From the NCBI RefSeq assembly GCF_014207375.1, contig NZ_JACHEE010000001.1, forward strand, positions 372,001-436,000: a DNA stretch of 64,000 bases. The letters are read 5' to 3'. This DNA comes from Arthrobacter sp. AZCC_0090. GTDB lineage: Bacteria > Actinomycetota > Actinomycetes > Actinomycetales > Micrococcaceae. The translations under genes were made by a program, and so were the position numbers. The notes under the pieces are model-generated. The model saw nothing but the letters and a program-made list of their open reading frames with translations. It was not told the DNA's origin and searched no databases. Positions 8,510-17,247 of the stretch are shown piece after piece. Each line of letters begins with the position of its first letter. The stretch's first letter is position 1.

Positions 8510-9432
8510 GAAACTTCTCCCACCCAGGCAAGTTCATCCGCCTGATTGAAGTACTTACGGGAAATCGCGTCAGAGGCCTGCGTTACGGCCTTCTGCACCC
8601 GGTCCATGTGTTCGGGCAGCTCGGACATGAGGTCGTCCGTGCGGTGGAACTCAAGGAAAGTGCGGGCCTGGCCAACGATCCGGCGGGCGTCATTGATGAA
8701 GCCCACCCGCTGCGCGGAGGGATCCAACTTGGCAAGGCACTCGTCGGCGTCGCGCAGGGCAAAGACGATGGAGCGCGGGAACAAACGGTCCAACAGGAGG
8801 AACTCGGCAGCGTGCTGGTCCCCGAAGGCCGCACGGCGCGTCCGCAGGAATGACTCGTAGGCACCAGCGCAGCGCAGCATGTTCACCCAGGACATTCCTG
8901 CGGAGAGGACATCCCGCGTGGACAGCATGCGTGCGGTCATGTCGGCACGTTCGAGCGAACGGCCCAGGACGAGGAAGAGCCAACTTTCGTCGTGGCTCAC
9001 CGTAGTGTCCGCGAGGCCCCTGACCATGGCGGTGCGTTCCAGCACCCAGTTGCAGAAACGGTACGTACCCACGACGTCTTTACGGTGCTGGTTCAGCCCG
9101 TAGTACGTGGTGTTGAGGCTCTCCCACAATGAAGATGACACCGTCTCGCGTGCCCGCCGCGCATTCTCACGCGCAGCCCCCAAGGAACCGGCAATGGACG
9201 TGGCACTCGTCTTGTCATAGGCGAGGGCGTGAAGCAGCTCCGGCAAGCCGAATTCCTCACTCTGCGGCCTGGCTCCCATGACAGCAAGGAGTTCCCTCGC
9301 CACGCTGCGTTGCTCCTCGAGCGGCAGGTGGTTCAGGCGTTCGAGGTGGACGTCCAGGATTCTGGCCGTCCCGTCGGCCCGCTCCACATAACGGCCGATC
9401 CAGAAAAGGGATTCAGCAATACGGCTCAGCAT
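8506..9432 (-). CDS. Alpha-E domain protein (DUF403 family)
   Basis: A 308-residue, almost entirely helical protein. The opening MLSRIAESLFWIGRYVERAD is the family hallmark, and a second signature, LGRSLERADMTARML, lies near the middle. Biochemical function is not established. It nearly always travels with a circularly permuted ATP-grasp enzyme and a transglutaminase-like protein, as here. In some genomes it is fused to the ATP-grasp domain, which suggests a scaffold or partner for the ligase. It sits 73 bases downstream of the ATP-grasp stop and overlaps the transglutaminase start by four bases, so operon membership is clear. Confidence 0.9.
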   Translation of the reverse strand: MLSRIAESLFWIGRYVERADGTARILDVHLERLNHLPLEEQRSVARELLAVMGARPQSEEFGLPELLHALAYDKTSATSIAGSLGAARENARRARETVSSSLWESLNTTYYGLNQHRKDVVGTYRFCNWVLERTAMVRGLADTTVSHDESWLFLVLGRSLERADMTARMLSTRDVLSAGMSWVNMLRCAGAYESFLRTRRAAFGDQHAAEFLLLDRLFPRSIVFALRDADECLAKLDPSAQRVGFINDARRIVGQARTFLEFHRTDDLMSELPEHMDRVQKAVTQASDAISRKYFNQADELAWVGEVS

Positions 9433-9505
9433 GGGGCTGTGCCTCCTTCGGGTCCTGCGTTGCGTCGATGAATGTCATCCGGTCCGTGCACCATGGCGGG
9501 CCGGG

Positions 9506-11062
9506 TCACTGTTGCTGGTCCGATTGGCGGTCCCGCCAGTTGCTTTCGACGGGCCAGACCGAGACCTGTTCACGGACCGTGATGGCGGACCGGGGCAGCT
9601 CGACGGCGGGCAGCTGCGGGGAGTCCGAGAGAACCCAGGTGTCCTTGGAGCCACCGCCTTGGGAAGAGTTCACGATCAGCGAACCTTCTTTCAAGGCCAC
9701 CCGGGTCAGCCCGCCGGGCAGCACCCAGACGTCGTCGCCGTCGTTGACCGCGAACGGACGCAAGTCCACGTGCCGGGGGCCGAAGCGGTCTCCCGAGAGG
9801 GTGGGCACGGTAGAAAGCTGCAACACAGGCTGGGCGATCCAGCCGCGCGGATCCGCCAACACGCGCTTCCGCAAAGCATCCAGCTCGTCCCGTGAAGCAT
9901 CCGGGCCGATCACCAGGCCCTTGCCTCCGGACCCGTCCACCGGCTTGACCACGAGTTCCTCGAGCCGGTCGAGGACCTGCTCGCGTGCTTCTTTCTCTTC
10001 CAGCCGGAAGGTCTCCACATTGGCGATCACCGGCTCTTCGTGGAGGTAGTACCGAATCAGGTCTGGCACATAGGAATAGACCAGCTTGTCATCAGCCACC
10101 CCGTTCCCTACGGCGTTCGCGATCGTCACCCCGCCTGCCCGGGCCGCGTTCACTAGTCCAGGACACCCCAGCATGGAATCGGAGCGGAACTGCAAGGGAT
10201 CCAGGAACTCGTCGTCGATGCGCTTGTAAATCACGTCCACGCGCTGCTCACCGGCGGTGGTGCGCATGTATACCCGGTTTCCGCGGCAGATCAGGTCCCT
10301 GCCCTCGACCAGTTCAACACCCATCAACCCGGCCAACAGGGTGTGCTCGAAATAGGCGCTGTTGAACACCCCGGGGGTCAACACCACCACCGTGGGGTCA
10401 TCCACCCCCGAGGGCGCCGTCTTGCGCAATGCCGACAGCAAGCGGCGCGGGTATTCCTCGACCGGACGGATGTGCTGCTGCCCGAACGCCTCCGGCAAAC
10501 CCTTTGCCATCGCCCGCCGGTTCTCCAACACGTAGGACACCCCGGAAGGCACACGCACGTTGTCCTCGAGCACCCGGAACGTGCCGGCCGCATCACGGAC
10601 CACGTCGATACCGGACACGTGTACGCGCACGCCACCGGCCGGCTCGAATCCATGCACTGCCCGGTGGAAATGCGCACTCGTGGTCACCAACGCCCGCGGC
10701 ACTACACCGTCCGCGACCACCGCCATCCGCCCGTAGACATCGTCCAGGAAAGCTTCCAACGCACGCACGCGCTGTTTGACCCCCCGTTCAAGAACATCCC
10801 ACTCGTCAGCCGGAATCACCCTCGGAACGATATCCAGCGGGAAGGGTCTCTCCTCGCCCGCATAATCGAAGGTCACGCCACGGTCCAAGAAGGTCCGCGC
10901 CATCGACTCGGCACGCGCGCTCACATCGGCAAGCGAAAGCTCGCGGAGTGCGCCGTCGACTTGGCCGTAGGATTTTCGGGCAACGGTGCCTGGGGCGAAC
11001 ATTTCGTCGTAGGCGCCGGAACGGGCGGCGGCCTCGGAGTAATCCCGGAATAGCTCTGACAT
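9506..11062 (-). CDS. Circularly permuted ATP-grasp protein, predicted amidoligase
   Basis: A 518-residue member of the CP_ATPgrasp group (DUF404/DUF407). The family order is visible: FDYAGEERPFPLDIVPRVIP (about 56-75), VRVHVSGIDVVRDAAGTFRV, then DNVRVPSGVSYVLENR. Later come VVLTPGVFNSAYFEH and the nucleotide-binding segment VVKPVDGSGGKGLVIGP. ATP-grasp enzymes of this kind are expected to form an acyl-phosphate and join it to an amine. I use ATG 11062 because the recognisable SELFRDYSEA opening follows it. The upstream Shine-Dalgarno is weak. It is the first gene of the operon and is divergent from the yeiH-like gene. The product it ligates is unknown. Confidence 0.88.
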   Translation of the reverse strand: MSELFRDYSEAAARSGAYDEMFAPGTVARKSYGQVDGALRELSLADVSARAESMARTFLDRGVTFDYAGEERPFPLDIVPRVIPADEWDVLERGVKQRVRALEAFLDDVYGRMAVVADGVVPRALVTTSAHFHRAVHGFEPAGGVRVHVSGIDVVRDAAGTFRVLEDNVRVPSGVSYVLENRRAMAKGLPEAFGQQHIRPVEEYPRRLLSALRKTAPSGVDDPTVVVLTPGVFNSAYFEHTLLAGLMGVELVEGRDLICRGNRVYMRTTAGEQRVDVIYKRIDDEFLDPLQFRSDSMLGCPGLVNAARAGGVTIANAVGNGVADDKLVYSYVPDLIRYYLHEEPVIANVETFRLEEKEAREQVLDRLEELVVKPVDGSGGKGLVIGPDASRDELDALRKRVLADPRGWIAQPVLQLSTVPTLSGDRFGPRHVDLRPFAVNDGDDVWVLPGGLTRVALKEGSLIVNSSQGGGSKDTWVLSDSPQLPAVELPRSAITVREQVSVWPVESNWRDRQSDQQQ

Positions 11063-11174
11063 GGGACTCAGACAATCACCTTTTCGATTACGAACGCATT
11101 TCGCGCTCTGCATGTTGCGACACCAAGCGTGCACCGGTTCGCATTTCACCGCTTGCATGCATCAAGGTTGACGA

Positions 11175-12218
11175 ATGCACCCCAAGCGTTTTCCGGCATC
11201 CGTCTCCCGATCCGGAGCCGGGATTGTCATGGCAGTGGCAGCAACTGGACTTGCGTTCATTGTCCATGCCCTGCTTCCCCCTATCCCTGCCATGACAGCG
11301 GCTGTAGCGCTGGGTTTGTTAGCTGCAAATATACCGGGCACGGCGGCATGGGCCGCCGGACGCGCCCGTCCGGGCCTGGACTTCGCCGGCAAGCACCACA
11401 TGCGGGCAGGCATCGTCCTGTTGGGCTTGAAGGTGAGCGTTGTCGATGTTCTTGACCTTGGCTGGTTTGCGCTTGTCCTGATTGCCGCCGTCGTGCTGCT
11501 GAGTTTCGCCGGCACGTATGGGCTCGCCCGGTTGGTGAAGCTTCCCCGGGAGGGTGCCCTGCTGATTGCAACGGGCTTCTCTATCTGCGGCGCCTCGGCA
11601 ATCGGAGCCATGTCCGCGGTGCGCCGCATCAAGCACCAGGACACGGTCTTGCCCGTTGCCTTGGTGACGCTGTGCGGTACGCTCGCCATCGGCGTCCTGC
11701 CCCTGCTCATGCACCCTTTGGGGTTGAGCCAGGAACAATTCGGCGCATGGACCGGCGCCTCCGTCCACGACGTCGGTCAAGTAGTCGCGACGGCACAAAC
11801 GGCCGGTCCGGCGGCGCTGGCGATCGCCGTCGTCGTTAAACTCACCAGGGTGATCCTTCTGGCTCCCATCGTTGCGGGGGCTGGCCTGACGCAACGGTGG
11901 TCGATGCGGCGGAAGTCTCGCAACGGCGGTGAGGCGAACGACGACGGCGGCAAGTTTCCGCCGATCGTTCCCCTCTTCGTCCTCGGGTTCATTGCCATGG
12001 TGGCCGCCCGCTCGCTGGGCTGGCTCAGTCCCGGACTCCTGGAAGCCGCGGGAGGAATCCAGGACATACTGCTCGCCTCCGCTTTATTCGGGCTAGGCTC
12101 AGCGGTGCGCGTCCGCACGCTGTTGCACACCGGGGGCCGCGCCGTGCTGGTTGCCCTGGGCTCCTGGTTCCTCATCGCGTTGCTGGGCCTGGGCGCCGTC
12201 TGGCTCATGATTAGATAG
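11175..12218 (+). CDS. YeiH/UPF0324 family putative sulfate exporter
   Basis: A 347-residue polytopic inner-membrane protein with about nine to ten hydrophobic segments from residue 15 onward, including GIVMAVAATGLAFIVHALLP and VLLGLKVSVVDVLDLGWFAL. The conserved GFSICGASAIGAM motif in the centre and SVHDVGQVVATAQ further on identify the UPF0324/YeiH family. Its members are annotated as sulfate or other anion exporters, and the transported ion is rarely proven. AAGG lies about nine bases before the ATG. The stop is followed four bases later by the pepN start, so the two may be co-transcribed. Confidence 0.87.
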   Translation: MHPKRFPASVSRSGAGIVMAVAATGLAFIVHALLPPIPAMTAAVALGLLAANIPGTAAWAAGRARPGLDFAGKHHMRAGIVLLGLKVSVVDVLDLGWFALVLIAAVVLLSFAGTYGLARLVKLPREGALLIATGFSICGASAIGAMSAVRRIKHQDTVLPVALVTLCGTLAIGVLPLLMHPLGLSQEQFGAWTGASVHDVGQVVATAQTAGPAALAIAVVVKLTRVILLAPIVAGAGLTQRWSMRRKSRNGGEANDDGGKFPPIVPLFVLGFIAMVAARSLGWLSPGLLEAAGGIQDILLASALFGLGSAVRVRTLLHTGGRAVLVALGSWFLIALLGLGAVWLMIR

Positions 12219-12222
12219 CTGA

Positions 12223-14826
12223 GTGTCGAATCACAATCTGGCGCGCGCCGAGGCCGCTACCCGTTCCGCCCTGATCAGCACCCACAGCTACGACGTCTCC
12301 CTCGACGTCCGCGAGGCAGCGGATCCCGGCGTGCCGGGGTACACGAGCCGTAGCGTCATCAACTTTTCCGCCGAGCCCGGGTCCTCCACGTTCTTGGATT
12401 TCATCCACGGCGGAGTCCACAGCATCTTCCTCAACGGAAAAGGCCTCGACGTCGCCGAAGTAGTAGACGAAGACAGGATCCGGCTGGAGAATCTCCAGGC
12501 CGAAAACCAGGTCACGGTCACTGGAACCGCCCTCTACAGCCGTTCCGGAGAGGGCATGCACCGTTTCGTCGATCCCGCCGACGGAGAGTGCTACCTCTAC
12601 ACGCAATACGAACCGGCGGATGCCCGACGCGTGTTCGCGAATTTCGAGCAGCCGGACCTGAAAGCCGAATTCACTTTCCATGTCATGGCCCCTTCCGGCT
12701 GGCAGGTGGCCTCCAACGGCGCCGAGATCGCTCGGACGCAGCTGACCACCGATCCGGCCACGAGCCGCTGGGACTTCGCCACCACCAAACGGATGTCCAC
12801 CTACATCACCACCGTGTTGGCCGGTCCCTACTTCCAGGCCACGGACCACTGGAGCAAGACGCTCGACGACGGAAGCAGCCTTGAGGTGCCACTGGCGCTT
12901 TATTGCCGCGCATCCATGCAAGAGTCCTTCGATGCCGCTGAACTCTTCCGGTTGACGAAAAACGGCCTGGACTTCTTCAACGAGCTCTTCGATTATCCGT
13001 ATCCCTGGGGCAAGTACGACCAGGCGTTCGTGCCCGAGTACAACCTTGGTGCCATGGAGAATCCCGGACTGGTCACATTCACGGAGAAGTACGTCTTCAC
13101 CTCGCGGGCGACGGATGCCCAGTACCAAGCCCGCGCCAACACCCTCATGCACGAGATGGCCCACATGTGGTTCGGCGACCTCGTGACCATGACCTGGTGG
13201 GACGATCTTTGGCTCAAGGAATCCTTCGCCGACTACATGGGCACCCTCGGCGTGGACAGGGCCACGGACTGGGACAGCGCGTGGGTGAATTTCGCGAACA
13301 AGCGCAAATCCTGGGCATACCTGCAGGACCAGTTGCCCACGACGCACCCCATTGTCGCGGACATCCCCGACCTGGAGGCTGCCAAGCAGAACTTCGACGG
13401 CATCACCTATGCCAAGGGTGCATCCGTCCTCAAGCAATTGGTTGCCTACGTCGGCTTCGAAGCGTTCATTGACGGTTCGCGACGCTACTTCAGGGATCAC
13501 GAGTACCGCAACACCACCCTGACCGATCTGCTCGAAGCCCTTGGCGCAGCATCGGGCCGGGACCTTGGAGCTTGGGCCCGCCAGTGGTTGCAGACTTCGG
13601 GGATTTCGACCATGACAGCTGAGATCACCGGGGCCAGCGATGTCATGGAGGCAGTCAGCCTCCGCCAGGAATCCGTAGACCCCATCACCGGCAGCCAGGA
13701 ACACCGCCCCCACCGGCTCCGGATCGGTCTCTACGACTTCGACGACAGCGGCGAGTTGCTCCGCACCGAGGTCATCGAAACCGACGTCGACGGCGCCGAG
13801 ACCACCGTGGAGGAACTGGCGGGCAGGCGGCGTCCGGCCCTTCTCCTCGTCAACGACGAAGACCTCAGCTATGCGAAGGTCCGCCTGGATACGGCGTCTG
13901 AGGCAACAGTGCGTTCCGCCTTGGACCGACTCAGTGATCCCATGGCCCGGGCCTTGTGCTGGACAGCCCTCTGGGATTCAGCCCGCGACGCCGTCACGCC
14001 GGCGGCGTTGTACGTCGCCGCCGGCGAGCGCTTCGCCCCCGCCGAATCGGGAATCGGCGTGCTGCTGAACGTTTTGGGTAACGCAGTGACCGCCGTCGAA
14101 CGCTACGTCCCGGCCACGGATCGCGATGCGGTCCGCGGGAGCCTCCTGGAAACCAGCGCTTTGCAGTTGCGTTCGTGCGGTCCAGGTTCGGACCAGCAAC
14201 TTGCCTGGGCCAGGACTCTCGCCGAGTTGTCCCGCCATGATGGCTCCTACGTTGAGTTCCTCCGGGGCGTCCTTTCGGGGAGCCTCACGGTGGACGGCCT
14301 GACGGTGGACTCGGATCTGCGGTGGAGCCTGTGGCAAGCCCTCGCAGCCAATGGAGCGGCCGAGCTGCCGGAACTGGATACCGAACTTGCCAAGGACCGC
14401 ACCGCAGCCGGACAGGAAGGCCATGCACTGGCCGCTGCTGCCCGCCCCGATGCCGCAGTCAAGACAGCCGCGTGGGATGCCGCAGTCAACAACACGACCC
14501 TCTCAAACGAGATTCTGAGCGCGACGATCGCAGGTTTCTCCATAGCGCCGTCCGGACTCCTGGATGGGTTCACGGAGCCGTACTTCGACTGCTTGGAAAG
14601 CGTCTGGGAGTCCAGGAGCATCGAGATCGCCGGCCGGATTGTGCGGGGTCTTTTCCCTTCGGCCCAGGACCTCGCCCCGGGCATGGCTCCGGCGGAACAT
14701 CCGGTGCTCCGGCGTACCGACGATTGGCTTGCGAACCACCCGGCAGCCCCGCGGGCCCTCCGGCGCATCGTCCTTGAGCAGCGGAGCCATTTGTTCCGCG
14801 CCTTGACCGCCCAAGCCGCGGGTTAG
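12223..14826 (+). CDS. pepN: Aminopeptidase N (M1 zinc metallopeptidase)
   Basis: An 867-residue cytosolic exopeptidase that removes N-terminal residues from peptides. The exopeptidase motif GAMEN lies near residue 276. The zinc site HEMAHMWFGDL starts at residue 310, with the third ligand Glu in the downstream WLKESFADYM. The C-terminal half has the helical ERAP1-like domain typical of actinobacterial PepN. GTG 12223 begins four bases after the transporter stop, with only a weak ribosome site. The stop overlaps the end of the convergent lipoate ligase gene by four bases. Length agrees with the family. Confidence 0.95.
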   Translation: MSNHNLARAEAATRSALISTHSYDVSLDVREAADPGVPGYTSRSVINFSAEPGSSTFLDFIHGGVHSIFLNGKGLDVAEVVDEDRIRLENLQAENQVTVTGTALYSRSGEGMHRFVDPADGECYLYTQYEPADARRVFANFEQPDLKAEFTFHVMAPSGWQVASNGAEIARTQLTTDPATSRWDFATTKRMSTYITTVLAGPYFQATDHWSKTLDDGSSLEVPLALYCRASMQESFDAAELFRLTKNGLDFFNELFDYPYPWGKYDQAFVPEYNLGAMENPGLVTFTEKYVFTSRATDAQYQARANTLMHEMAHMWFGDLVTMTWWDDLWLKESFADYMGTLGVDRATDWDSAWVNFANKRKSWAYLQDQLPTTHPIVADIPDLEAAKQNFDGITYAKGASVLKQLVAYVGFEAFIDGSRRYFRDHEYRNTTLTDLLEALGAASGRDLGAWARQWLQTSGISTMTAEITGASDVMEAVSLRQESVDPITGSQEHRPHRLRIGLYDFDDSGELLRTEVIETDVDGAETTVEELAGRRRPALLLVNDEDLSYAKVRLDTASEATVRSALDRLSDPMARALCWTALWDSARDAVTPAALYVAAGERFAPAESGIGVLLNVLGNAVTAVERYVPATDRDAVRGSLLETSALQLRSCGPGSDQQLAWARTLAELSRHDGSYVEFLRGVLSGSLTVDGLTVDSDLRWSLWQALAANGAAELPELDTELAKDRTAAGQEGHALAAAARPDAAVKTAAWDAAVNNTTLSNEILSATIAGFSIAPSGLLDGFTEPYFDCLESVWESRSIEIAGRIVRGLFPSAQDLAPGMAPAEHPVLRRTDDWLANHPAAPRALRRIVLEQRSHLFRALTAQAAG

Positions 14827-15911
14827 GGAACGCGGTGCAGCCATTCCTCGGTACCGAACTTTGACTGCGCCCGCTCCCGGGCCGTTGCCAATTCGGCGTC
14901 GGTGATGCGGGACTCCGTGGCTCCGTAGCGTTCGGCGAAGACTTCCTGCATGGCCTTGATGATCTCGGTCCGCGCCAAGCCGGTTTGCCGGCGGAGCGGA
15001 TCCACACGCTTCTTGGCACTGCGGGTGCCCTTGTCGGAGAGTTTTTCCTTGCCGATGCGCAAGACTTCTACCATCTTGTCGGCGTCGATGTCGTAGCTCA
15101 TGGTGACGTGGTGCAGCATGCCGCCGTTGGCGAGGCGTTTCTGCGCGGCGCCTCCGATCTTGCCTTGCTCGGTGGCGATGTCATTGAGCGGGACGTAGAA
15201 AGCGGTAATGCCCAGTTTTTCCAGCGCGGCCATGACCCACGCGTCCAGGAAGGCATATGAGTCCGCAAAGCTGATGCCATCCACGAGGCTCTGCGGCACG
15301 TAGAGCGAATACGTGATGCAGTTACCTGCCTCCATGAACATGGCTCCCCCACCGCTGATGCGGCGGACCACCGTGATGCCGTGGCGAGCGACGCCGTCGG
15401 GATCTACCTCGTTGCGGTAAGACTGGAAGCTGCCGATCACCACTGACGGCTCCTCCCAGTCCCAAAAGCGCAGGGTTGGGTTGCGGAGCCCGGCCCCGAC
15501 CTGCTCTGTGAGGACCTCGTCCAAGGCTACGTTCAGGTGCGTGGGAAGGACCGATGGCGGGATGACCTCCCATTGGTGGTCTGCCCAGCCGGTGGCCTTG
15601 GACAGTGCCCTGCGGACCGCAACGGCAACGGCGTCGGCCGAAAAGCCGAACAGGACGGCATCGGAAGGCAACGCCGCGGTGACGGCAGCGGATATCTCGG
15701 CCGGCGTCGAGCTCTCCGCGAGGCCAGTGAGTGCCTGGTTGATGTCCAGCAGGGCCTCGTCCGGTTCGAGGAAGAAGTCGCCGCTGAGCGAGACGCGCGC
15801 GAACTGCCCGTCCACCACGTCGAGGTCAACCACCACCAGCTTTCCGCCGGGGACCTTGTACTCGCCATGGAGCAGGGGGTCGTGGTGTTGGAATGCCGCG
15901 CTGGAAGTCAT
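14823..15911 (-). CDS. lplA: Lipoate-protein ligase A family protein with its accessory domain at the N-terminus
   Basis: A 362-residue member of the biotin/lipoyl ligase fold. The catalytic domain (about 110-345) shows VVIGSFQSYRNEVD, the lipoyl-binding signature VVRRISGGGAMFMEAGN and the lysine motif GKIGGAAQKR. The first 100 residues (GEYKVPGGKLVVVDLDVVDG onward) resemble the small accessory domain that lies at the C-terminus in E. coli LplA, so domain order is reversed. Predicted role: attach lipoate (or octanoate) to the E2 subunits of 2-oxoacid dehydrogenases. ATG 15911 is preferred over one three codons upstream because CAGGATGG sits well placed before it. It overlaps pepN by four bases, tail to tail. 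Confidence 0.85.
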   Translation of the reverse strand: MTSSAAFQHHDPLLHGEYKVPGGKLVVVDLDVVDGQFARVSLSGDFFLEPDEALLDINQALTGLAESSTPAEISAAVTAALPSDAVLFGFSADAVAVAVRRALSKATGWADHQWEVIPPSVLPTHLNVALDEVLTEQVGAGLRNPTLRFWDWEEPSVVIGSFQSYRNEVDPDGVARHGITVVRRISGGGAMFMEAGNCITYSLYVPQSLVDGISFADSYAFLDAWVMAALEKLGITAFYVPLNDIATEQGKIGGAAQKRLANGGMLHHVTMSYDIDADKMVEVLRIGKEKLSDKGTRSAKKRVDPLRRQTGLARTEIIKAMQEVFAERYGATESRITDAELATARERAQSKFGTEEWLHRVP

Positions 15912-15936
15912 GGTGTCCATCCTGCCGGAAAACGCA

Positions 15937-15976
15937 AAAGCCCGCAGCCGCCGAAGGTACGACGGGTGCGGGCTTT
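15937..15976 (-). terminator. Terminator of rpmE2
   Basis: TGCGGGCTTT (15967-15976) pairs with AAAGCCCGCA (15937-15946). Read on the minus strand the second arm runs into TTTTGCG. It lies 26 bases past the rpmE2 stop and upstream of the lipoate ligase gene, so it separates the two transcripts. Confidence 0.75.
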
Positions 15977-16001
15977 CACAGAAGCTTGGAGGTGAAGTTG
16001 A

Positions 16002-16259
16002 TTACTTCTTGCCGCCGAAGCCCTTGAAGCGAGCGTTGAAGCGCTCGACGCGGCCTGCAGAGTCCATGATGCGCTGCTTGCCCGTGTAGAACGGGTGGGA
16101 CTCCGAGGAGATTTCGACGTCGATGACCGGGTAGGTGTTGCCGTCTTCCCACTCGATGGTCTTGGAAGAAGACACGGTGGACTTGGTCAGGAACTTGACG
16201 CCGGAAGCCAGGTCGTTGAAAACAACAGCTTCGTACTTCGGGTGGATATCAGACTTCAT
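16002..16259 (-). CDS. rpmE2: Ribosomal protein L31, type B (zinc-free form)
   Basis: An 85-residue ribosomal protein recognised by [20 protein letters not shown] at the start and [20 protein letters not shown] near the end. It lacks the CxxC zinc ligands of type A L31, so it is the paralogue used without zinc. In many bacteria such genes are Zur-repressed, but I see no obvious Zur palindrome upstream. The leader carries an 8-bp hairpin described separately. A T-rich terminator follows the gene, so it is probably its own transcript. Confidence 0.96.
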   Translation of the reverse strand: MKSDIHPKYEAVVFNDLASGVKFLTKSTVSSSKTIEWEDGNTYPVIDVEISSESHPFYTGKQRIMDSAGRVERFNARFKGFGGKK

Positions 16260-16278
16260 AATGGGACCTTTTGTTCAC

Positions 16279-16300
16279 GCAGCTGGATTTTGCCAGCTGC
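16279..16300 (-). promoter_or_regulatory. Leader hairpin upstream of rpmE2, possible r-protein autoregulatory leader
   Basis: GCAGCTGG (16279-16286) and CCAGCTGC (16293-16300) are perfectly complementary around a 6-base loop. The stem lies 20 bases before the L31 start codon, in the expected mRNA leader. A family of L31 ribosomal leaders has been described in Actinobacteria. Whether this hairpin matches that covariance model cannot be judged by eye. Confidence 0.45.
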
Positions 16301-16430
16301 CAGGTATGAATGGATTCGGTCCGCACACTGAAAACAGGTTCCCGGTGCCGGGCCAACAATCAATCATAGCGGAAACCGCACCTTGCCACGAACCGGGCAC
16401 CCGGTGCGCGGCGTCACCCCGTTGGGCGCG

Positions 16431-17240
16431 TCAGCTTCTCGGCCGCAGTTCCCAGAAAGCCACGGCAGAGGCGGCCGCGACGTTGAGCGAGTCGACACCG
16501 GCCCGCATGGGGATCTTTACCGCGAGGTCGACGGCGGCGAGCGTCTCCGCGCTCATGCCCGCGCCTTCGGTGCCGAGCACGAGGGCGAGTTTTCCGGGGT
16601 TGCTGGCGGCAAGGGCGTCAAGGTCCACCGCATCGCCTGTCAGTTCCATCGCGGCCACGGTGAAACCCTGCTCCTTGAGCCGCTCAAGATCACCAGGCCA
16701 GGATTCAAGCCGCGCCCATGGAACCTGGAAGACAGTGCCCATGCTCACCCGGACGCTGCGGCGATACAGAGGGTCCCCGCAGCGCGGGGACACCAGCACG
16801 GCGTCCACTCCGAGCGCGGCCGCGGAACGGAAGATCGCGCCGACGTTCGTGTGGTCGACGACGTCTTCGAGGACAGCCACACGGTGCGCGCCGGCCAGGA
16901 GTTCTTCAAGGGGCACCGGGGCAGGGCGATGCATGGCAGCCATGGCACCGCGGTGCAAGTGGAATCCAGTGATTTCCTCAAGAAGGGAGGCCTTGCCGAT
17001 GTAGACCGGGATTTCCGGAAACTGTTGGAATACGTCGTCGAGGTCTTCCAGCCACTTCTCCGCCAGGAAGAAGGAGCGGGGCTGATGGCCGGCCGCGAGG
17101 GCCCGTCGAAGCACTCGCGACGACTCGGCAATGTACATGCCCTCCGCGGGCTCGCGGAGCCTGCGGAGATGAACGTCCGTCAGTTGTGTGTAGTCGGCAA
17201 CCCGCGGGTCGTCAGCGGTTTCGAGATAGTGGAAAGTCAC
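16431..17240 (-). CDS. TrmH/SpoU family RNA 2'-O-methyltransferase
   Basis: A 269-residue SPOUT methyltransferase. The N-terminal substrate-binding domain covers about residues 1-110. The C-terminal knotted domain shows the three family motifs: NVGAIFRSAAALGVDAVL, LALVLGTEGAGM, and IPMRAGVDSLNVAAASAVAF. It would transfer a methyl group from S-adenosylmethionine to a ribose 2'-OH in tRNA or rRNA. The exact nucleotide is unknown. The stop of the TauE-like gene lies seven bases upstream of this start, so co-transcription with the transporter and ABC genes is likely. Confidence 0.9.
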   Translation of the reverse strand: MTFHYLETADDPRVADYTQLTDVHLRRLREPAEGMYIAESSRVLRRALAAGHQPRSFFLAEKWLEDLDDVFQQFPEIPVYIGKASLLEEITGFHLHRGAMAAMHRPAPVPLEELLAGAHRVAVLEDVVDHTNVGAIFRSAAALGVDAVLVSPRCGDPLYRRSVRVSMGTVFQVPWARLESWPGDLERLKEQGFTVAAMELTGDAVDLDALAASNPGKLALVLGTEGAGMSAETLAAVDLAVKIPMRAGVDSLNVAAASAVAFWELRPRS

Positions 17241-17247
17241 AGGGTTC

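Noticed and set aside
16260..16430. Zur-box upstream of rpmE2
   Set aside because: No TGANAATNATTNTCA-like palindrome is visible, although type B L31 genes are often zinc-regulated.
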